From JBEEMU01 sp043778315 (GTDB lineage Bacteria > Bacteroidota > Bacteroidia > Chitinophagales > Saprospiraceae), in NCBI GenBank assembly GCA_043778315.1, contig JAYWGJ010000058.1, positions 1 through 9,510 on the forward strand: a stretch of DNA of 9,510 nucleotides, in the 5' to 3' direction. Every line of letters begins with the position of its first letter. Positions within the stretch are counted from its first letter, which is position 1. The translations under genes were made by a program, and so were the position numbers. Below, piece by piece: positions 5,236-9,510 of this stretch. The notes beneath the pieces are model-generated. The model made no database searches. It was not told where the DNA came from and saw only the letters and a program-made list of their open reading frames with translations.

Positions 5236-6543
5236 TCACCCCAATACCGTCTGCACCAACAAATACACATTAAGTACGCCTATAATTAAGGCGATTGTCC
5301 AAGCCGTGATTTTGAGCCAGAGCGGGTTCGCGAACGCGCCCATTTTCGCTTTGCTCGACGTGAATAGCACCAACGGCACGACCGCAAAACTGAGTTGCAG
5401 CGACAACACTACCTGGCTCAAAACGAGCAGACTGCCCGCGCCGCGCTCGCCGTATAAAATGCTGATAATCAAGGCAGGAACTATCGCGACTAAGCGCGTA
5501 ATGAGGCGGCGCAACCACGGCGGCAACTGTATATTCAGAAAACCCTCCATCACTATCTGCCCTGCGAGCGTACCCGTGAGCGTCGAGTTTTGCCCAGAAG
5601 CGAGCAGCGCGAGCGCGAAAACGACGCTCGCCGCCGTAGAGCCGAGGAGCGGCGAAAGGAGTTTGTAAGCGTCGTTGATGTCGGCTACGCCTTCGTTACC
5701 CGAAGTATGGAAAGTAGCTGCTGCCACCATCAATATAGCGGCGTTCACGAAAAAAGCCAATAGTAAAGCTGCCGTAGAGTCGATGGTAGCAAATTTTATT
5801 GCCTCGCGCTTTTCGGGTTCGGTGCTGCCGTAGGCGCGGGTTTGCACTATTCCAGAATGCAGATAGAGGTTGTGCGGCATCACCGTCGCGCCCAAAATCC
5901 CGATAGCGATATAGAGCATTTTGGGGTTTGTGATGATTTGCTGCGCGGGCATTAAGCCGCGTAGCGTTGCCGCTAATTCGGGTTGCGAAAGCAGGATTTC
6001 GTACAAAAAACAAGCCGCAATAAACAGCACTAAACCGCCCACAATCGCCTCCAAAATACGGAAATTGCGTGCCTGAAAGTACAAAATAATAAGTACGTCG
6101 GCGGCGGTGAGCAGCACGCCGATAGGCAACGGCAGCCCGAAGAGCAGGTTGAGCGCGATAGCCGAGCCGATGACTTCGGCTAAGTCGCAGGCGGCAATCG
6201 CTATTTCGCAGAGTATCCAGAGCGCAAAAGATACTTTGCGCGGATAATACGCACGGCAGGCTTGCGCCAAATCCAAACCCGTCGCGATGCCGAGTTTGAG
6301 CGCAAGATGCTGTAAGAGAATAGCAAATATATTTGAAATAAGTATAACTGAGAGCAGTGTATAACCAAATTGCGCACCGCCCGCTATATCGGTCGCCCAG
6401 TTGCCCGGGTCCATATAGCCGACCGCGACCATCAAACCAGGTCCGGCAAAAGCCATCATTTTGCGCCAAGAACTGCCTGTTTTCGGTACGTTTATACTGC
6501 CGTTCGCTTCGCCGAGCGAGCGCGTTTCTATTGATTTTTTCAT
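5236..6543 (-). CDS. mntH: Nramp-family Mn2+/H+ transporter MntH
   Basis: A 435-residue inner-membrane protein of the Nramp family, which imports divalent metal (mainly Mn2+, also Fe2+) with protons. The metal-binding TM1 motif DPGN lies at 45-48 (D45, N48), and the TM6 motif MPH at 222-224 within GATVMPHNLYLHS. The family's consensus transport loop GQNSTLTGTLAGQIVMEG is at 317-334. About eleven hydrophobic segments can be traced, and the length fits bacterial MntH with a slightly longer N-terminal tail (about 25 residues before the first helix). It is the second gene of an operon with the DtxR/MntR-type regulator, 29 bases apart, so it should be repressed when manganese is plentiful. The pairing with the regulator supports Mn over Fe as substrate. 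Confidence 0.95.
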   Translation of the reverse strand: MKKSIETRSLGEANGSINVPKTGSSWRKMMAFAGPGLMVAVGYMDPGNWATDIAGGAQFGYTLLSVILISNIFAILLQHLALKLGIATGLDLAQACRAYYPRKVSFALWILCEIAIAACDLAEVIGSAIALNLLFGLPLPIGVLLTAADVLIILYFQARNFRILEAIVGGLVLFIAACFLYEILLSQPELAATLRGLMPAQQIITNPKMLYIAIGILGATVMPHNLYLHSGIVQTRAYGSTEPEKREAIKFATIDSTAALLLAFFVNAAILMVAAATFHTSGNEGVADINDAYKLLSPLLGSTAASVVFALALLASGQNSTLTGTLAGQIVMEGFLNIQLPPWLRRLITRLVAIVPALIISILYGERGAGSLLVLSQVVLSLQLSFAVVPLVLFTSSKAKMGAFANPLWLKITAWTIALIIGVLNVYLLVQTVLG

Positions 6544-6572
6544 ATTTTTATGATAAAAATGGTGTAGTTAAG

Positions 6573-7235
6573 TTAAAAACTCCGCACAAATAAGTTTTGC
6601 GCTATTTTTGCAGATATATTTTGCGGCAAGCCGTCGTTTATTTGTATTAATAACGAATTATCGTAGTCTATTCGCTCCAAAACCGATATTTTTACGCCAA
6701 TACCAATGCCCAAACGGTCTAAATGTTGCAAAAAAGCAACGGAATGTTCATCAACGGCTATCATTTCGCCTGCTTCGCTGCACTCGAGCGTAGAAAGTAG
6801 CACTTGTTCGGTTTGCGCAAATTCGCCGCTCGCGTTCGGAATCGGGTCGCCGTGCGGGTCGACGGTCGGCGCGCCCAAAAACTCGTCTAACCGCGCCACT
6901 AATTCGTCTGACTGAATATGCTCGAGTTGCTCGGCGATAGCGTGAACTTCGTCCCATCGAAAACCTAATTTATCGACCAAAAAAACCTCCCACAGACGGT
7001 GTTTGCGCACCAAACCGACCGCTACGCGCTGCCCTGCGGCGGTCAGCAATACGCCTTTATACTTTTCATAAATCAATAAATCCTTTTCGGATAAGCGGCG
7101 CAGCATATCCGTGACCGACGCGGCGGTCGTTTGCATCATACCTGCTACCGCGTTGGTATTCACAGGTTTATGCGTATTTAGCGATAGTTTCCAAATCGCT
7201 TTCAAGTAGTTTTCTTCGGTTTCGGAGAGTAACAT
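6573..7235 (-). CDS. mntR: Mn-dependent DtxR/MntR-family repressor
   Basis: A 220-residue metalloregulator. Residues 1-65 form the winged helix-turn-helix (TEENYLKAIWKL, TTAASVTDMLRRLSEKDLLIYEKYKGVLLT), about 66-140 the metal-binding/dimer domain, and about 155-220 an SH3/FeoA-like C-terminal domain, as in the long DtxR type. Likely ligands are H79, E83, H98, E102, E105 and H106. The position equivalent to DtxR Cys102 is Glu (E102), as in MntR proteins, which favours Mn. The positions of MntR Asp8 and Glu11 are N9 and K12, so the second site must differ from that of Bacillus MntR. It is the first gene of the operon, with mntH 29 bases downstream and a perfect palindrome 57 bases upstream. Confidence 0.92.
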   Translation of the reverse strand: MLLSETEENYLKAIWKLSLNTHKPVNTNAVAGMMQTTAASVTDMLRRLSEKDLLIYEKYKGVLLTAAGQRVAVGLVRKHRLWEVFLVDKLGFRWDEVHAIAEQLEHIQSDELVARLDEFLGAPTVDPHGDPIPNASGEFAQTEQVLLSTLECSEAGEMIAVDEHSVAFLQHLDRLGIGIGVKISVLERIDYDNSLLIQINDGLPQNISAKIAQNLFVRSF

Positions 7236-7291
7236 TTTAGCGTTATTTTAGTATGTTTCTATTGTGATAAACAATTATTTGGTAAAGGTAA

Positions 7292-7323
7292 ATAATATTT
7301 TTAGATTAATCTAAAAATATTAT
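7292..7323. promoter_or_regulatory. 32-bp perfect palindrome, probable MntR operator
   Basis: A perfect inverted repeat centred between 7307 and 7308; each half reads ATAATATTTTTAGATT from the outside in. The core TTTAGATTAATCTAAA has the TTTAG-N6-CTAAA shape of DtxR/MntR-family boxes. It lies in the divergent gap, 57 bases before mntR and about 150 bases before the preferred start of the prenyl synthase. Binding of Mn-loaded MntR here would give autoregulated repression of mntR-mntH. On -, TACCTTTA (7290-7283) is close to the Bacteroidota -7 element TAnnTTTG, which would put the -33 region inside the palindrome; that part is tentative. Confidence 0.7.
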
Positions 7324-7474
7324 AAAATAATACCAAAAATGCATAAATAATTATAAAAACAATCATTTTGGCGGTTTATTTGTTGTGTTTGTAGTAATAA
7401 AACTACTAATAAAACACGTCTTATTACCGTTTTTGAAAACCTTATCGTATCTTTCGCCCAAATTCAAAAATCTG

Positions 7475-8458
7475 ATGACCGAACCCAATATAAAATCGAT
7501 ACAAGGCATCATTGCTGCCGAGTTGAAAGAATTTGAGCATACTTTCCGCGAAAGTCTGCGCACAAAAGTGCCGTTATTAGATACGATTATGTACTATATT
7601 GTGCAGCGAAAAGGGAAGCAAATGCGCCCAATGTTCATATTTTTGTGTGCCAAAGTATGCGGCAACGGTGCGGTGCAGCCCACTACTTTTCACGCGGCAT
7701 CGCTCGTAGAACTGCTGCACACCGCTACGCTCGTACACGACGACGTAGTAGATGACTCGTTGGAGCGGCGCGGTTTTTTTAGTATTAACGCGCTGTGGAA
7801 AAACAAAATAGCGGTTTTGGTAGGCGATTATTTGCTCTCACGCGGGCTGCTTTTAGCGATAGACAACGACCAATTTAAGCTCCTGAAAATAGTGTCGAAA
7901 GCGGTGAAAGACATGAGCGAAGGCGAGTTATTGCAGTTGGAAAAGGCGCGCCGTTTGGATATAGACGAACAAGTATATTACGATATTATACAACGAAAAA
8001 CCGCGTCGCTGATTGCGGCGGCGTGTTCGGCAGGTGCAGCTTCGGTGACTACCGACGACGATAAAGTAGAGAAAATGCGCTTGTTCGGCGAAAAAATAGG
8101 CATTGCTTTTCAGATAAAAGACGACTTATTTGACTTAGGCGACGACGACATCGGCAAGCCGAAAGGCATCGACATCAAGGAGCGAAAAATGACGCTGCCG
8201 CTTATTTATGCCTTAGAAAAAGCAACGACGAGCCAAAAACGGCGCATCATTCAAATCATCAAAAACAACAGCGAAGACCCTGTAAAAGTGAACGAAGTGA
8301 TTGATTTTGTGCGCAATAGCGGCGGACTAACCTACGCTCGCGAAGCGATGTATCAGTATCGGCGCGAGGCGTTTGAGGTGTTGCACACCTTCCCCGAAAC
8401 GCCCGAACGCGACGCGCTCGAGCAATTAGTGGTGTACGTCACCGAACGAAAAAAATAA
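7475..8458 (+). CDS. Polyprenyl (long-chain) diphosphate synthase
   Basis: A 327-residue trans-isoprenyl diphosphate synthase that adds isopentenyl diphosphate units to an allylic primer, probably making the menaquinone side chain. The GKQMRP motif is at 47-52, the first Asp-rich motif DDVVD at 89-93, and the second, IKDDLFD, ends at 220 (D216, D217, D220). RKTA lies at 174-177. The residue five positions before DDVVD is Ala (A84), a small residue that in this family permits long products, so C30 or longer is likely. An ATG 30 codons upstream (7385) is in frame, but that stretch is hydrophobic without family character, and homologues begin near MTEP; the ATG at 7475 is therefore preferred. 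It is divergent from mntR, with no evident functional link. Confidence 0.92.
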   Translation: MTEPNIKSIQGIIAAELKEFEHTFRESLRTKVPLLDTIMYYIVQRKGKQMRPMFIFLCAKVCGNGAVQPTTFHAASLVELLHTATLVHDDVVDDSLERRGFFSINALWKNKIAVLVGDYLLSRGLLLAIDNDQFKLLKIVSKAVKDMSEGELLQLEKARRLDIDEQVYYDIIQRKTASLIAAACSAGAASVTTDDDKVEKMRLFGEKIGIAFQIKDDLFDLGDDDIGKPKGIDIKERKMTLPLIYALEKATTSQKRRIIQIIKNNSEDPVKVNEVIDFVRNSGGLTYAREAMYQYRREAFEVLHTFPETPERDALEQLVVYVTERKK

Positions 8459-8600
8459 AAATAATGTTTTCGGTACGATAAAAATAATAATTTCACGGCG
8501 ATAAAAATAAGGTCGATAACTTAGGAGTTTGGGGACCGACCTATTAGAATTGTCGGCGGGAACGGAGCGTAAAAAGCTGATAAACAGCGCACTGTTCGAA

Positions 8601-8622
8601 GATGTGGCATTTTCGCCACATC
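8601..8622. repeat. Perfect 8-bp hairpin
   Basis: GATGTGGC (8601-8608) and GCCACATC (8615-8622) flank a six-base loop ATTTTC. There is no T-run on either side. It is one of the palindromes in the prenyl synthase/rlmB gap. Confidence 0.6.
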
Positions 8623-8690
8623 AAGTTTGGGCTGTGTTCGCTTTTTGCGCGAAGAGTAGCCTGACAAGTCTAATAAGTCTTGATTTTTTG

Positions 8691-8716
8691 GTTCTTTTTT
8701 ATCAAGAAAAAAGAAC
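8691..8716. repeat. Perfect 10-bp A/T-rich palindrome
   Basis: GTTCTTTTTT (8691-8700) and AAAAAAGAAC (8707-8716) flank the loop ATCAAG. The pattern TTTTTTGGTTCTTTTTTATCA then AAGAAAAAAGAAC resembles an intergenic palindrome seen often in Bacteroidota genomes. It gives rise to spurious ORFs containing FLVLFYQEK. Confidence 0.6.
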
Positions 8717-8778
8717 AAGAGAAATAAGTGACCCGTTCGCGCATTTATAATTTGCGATGTTATAATTGGCTATACCAA

Positions 8779-8810
8779 ATTCATAATTTATAATTCATAA
8801 TTCATAATTC
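8779..8810. repeat. Short AATTCATAATT tandem array
   Basis: The units ATTCATAAT, TTATAATTCATAATTCATAATTC follow each other with a 9-base period, then the GTG start of the next gene four bases later. The array supplies an in-frame stop (8805-8807) for that gene, which fixes its start. Arrays of this type are common in front of genes in A/T-rich genomes and may expand and contract by slippage. Confidence 0.65.
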
Positions 8811-8813
8811 CCT

Positions 8814-9510
8814 GTGGAAGAACAAGTTATATTTGGCAAACACCCCGTTCTCGACGCGCTCGAGGCAGGCTCGCCAGTGATAGATAAAGTGCTGCTCGAG
8901 GACGGCACACGCGGCGAACTCGAGGTTTCGTTGCGCAAAGCCTGCAAAAAAGCGGGCGTACCGATGCAATATATTCCGCGTGAGCGGTTCGCAAAATACA
9001 CCAAAAGCAACCATCAAGGCGTAATTGCGCTATTAGGTGCTGTCCCGAATTACTACAAGCTCGCCGAGCTGCTGCCTACTATTTTGGGGCGCGGTGAAGT
9101 GCCGTTACTGGTGATTTTGGACGGCGTGACCGACGTGCGCAACTTCGGCGCGATAGCTCGAACCGCCGCAGGCATAGGTGCGCACGCCATCATCGTGCCG
9201 CTGAAAGGCGCGGCTTCCATCAACGGCGACGCGATGAAAGCGAGTGCGGGCGCGCTCAGTACACTCCCGATTTGCAGAGAGAGTTCGCTGTCGGCGGTCA
9301 TGGATTTTTTGGGCGAAGCGGACATACAGGTGGTAGCGAGCGACCTCAAAACCGAATATTATGTTGCCGATATTGACTTCACCGAACCCACCGCTATCAT
9401 CATGGGCGCGGAGGGCGAAGGCATCAGCCGACACTTATTGCAACGCTCCGACCGTTGTTTCAAAATACCGATGGGCGGAACGATTGACTCGTTCAACGTG
9501 TCCGTCGCGA
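8814..9510 (+). CDS. rlmB: TrmH/RlmB-family 23S rRNA 2'-O-methyltransferase, partial at 3' end
   Basis: A SpoU-class methyltransferase, most likely the enzyme that 2'-O-methylates G2251 in the peptidyl-transferase region of 23S rRNA. The visible 232 codons begin with GTG (then EEQVIFGKHPVLDAL, the usual N-terminal RNA-binding start). An in-frame TAA two codons upstream excludes an earlier start, and the first internal ATG is 50 codons in, so GTG is well supported. Three SpoU motifs are present: motif 1 DGVTDVRNFGAIARTA (103-118, N110 and catalytic-type R116), motif 2 MGAEGEGIS (197-205) and motif 3 IPMGGTIDSFNVSVA (218-232), which forms the SAM-binding knot. NHQGV at 66-70 is also typical. 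Family members run about 245-250 residues, so only the last 15 or so are missing beyond the window edge. Confidence 0.9.
   Translation, partial: MEEQVIFGKHPVLDALEAGSPVIDKVLLEDGTRGELEVSLRKACKKAGVPMQYIPRERFAKYTKSNHQGVIALLGAVPNYYKLAELLPTILGRGEVPLLVILDGVTDVRNFGAIARTAAGIGAHAIIVPLKGAASINGDAMKASAGALSTLPICRESSLSAVMDFLGEADIQVVASDLKTEYYVADIDFTEPTAIIMGAEGEGISRHLLQRSDRCFKIPMGGTIDSFNVSVA

Larger units (their letters stand above)
8459..8813. other. Intergenic region with direct repeats and palindromes
   Basis: 355 bases without a credible gene; a + ORF at 8529-8750 covers repeats only. The segment CGATAAAAATAA occurs twice 23 bases apart (8476-8487, 8499-8510). CCGAC/GTCGG and AGGTCG/CGACCT pairings follow around 8509-8557. 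Two perfect hairpins lie at 8601-8622 and 8691-8716, and an AATTCATAATT array ends directly before the methyltransferase start. None of the hairpins is a classic G+C-rich stem plus T-run, so I call no terminator for the prenyl synthase. Confidence 0.6.

Noticed and set aside
5696..6469. 257-codon - ORF overlapping mntH
   Set aside because: It is a shifted frame of mntH with low-complexity Arg/Tyr-rich translation; the mntH frame has all Nramp motifs.
7385..7474. In-frame 30-codon N-terminal extension of the prenyl synthase
   Set aside because: It is hydrophobic, has no family character and is not needed; the ATG at 7475 matches the normal start and length of the family.
8529..8750. 73-codon + ORF after the prenyl synthase
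   Set aside because: It is made of hairpins and the FLVLFYQEK-type intergenic palindrome, with no family features.

Overview
The window looks like a piece of a Bacteroidota chromosome. Four things point there: coding starts lack Shine-Dalgarno-like leaders and sit behind A/T-rich leaders; the secreted proteins have short signal peptides ending in AQ; an orphan fragment resembles a type IX secretion (T9SS) C-terminal sorting domain; and the FAS1, TlpA-like, MntR-MntH and polyprenyl synthase proteins have the flavour of that phylum. I cannot name a genus. The coding regions are moderately G+C-rich except one strikingly A/T-rich gene, and the intergenic regions are long and full of repeats.

Left part (1-2560): a secreted FAS1 (fasciclin) protein on + is followed by about 1 kb without a convincing gene. 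This gap holds several hairpins, one copy of an interspersed foldback repeat, a degenerate 42-bp tandem array and a strong two-way terminator. Facing it on - is an exported beta-barrel-like protein. Its stop codon abuts a 27-codon remnant that looks like the end of a T9SS cargo protein.

Middle (2567-5235): on -, a secreted protein with nine cysteines packed in its C-terminal tail is followed, across an intrinsic terminator, by a secreted thioredoxin/TlpA-like protein with a CLPC active site. This pair may be an oxidoreductase and its substrate. Upstream is about 940 bp without a firm gene. It holds a candidate multi-hairpin RNA, the third copy of the foldback repeat and a short unexplained reading frame.

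Right part (5236-9510): a manganese operon on - (mntR then mntH, 29 bp apart) has a 32-bp perfect palindrome upstream that is probably the MntR operator. Divergent from it is a long-chain polyprenyl diphosphate synthase, probably for the menaquinone side chain. After a 355-bp intergenic region with palindromes and an AATTCATAATT repeat comes a TrmH/RlmB-type rRNA 2'-O-methyltransferase. It starts with GTG and is cut by the window end.

The most interesting signal is the family of three foldback repeats of about 116-120 bp (845-960, 2432-2550, 4748-4867). They share a 19-nt central sequence that is identical in all three, while their terminal arms have changed together so that base pairing is kept. 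This is what one expects of a structured RNA family or a small foldback mobile element.
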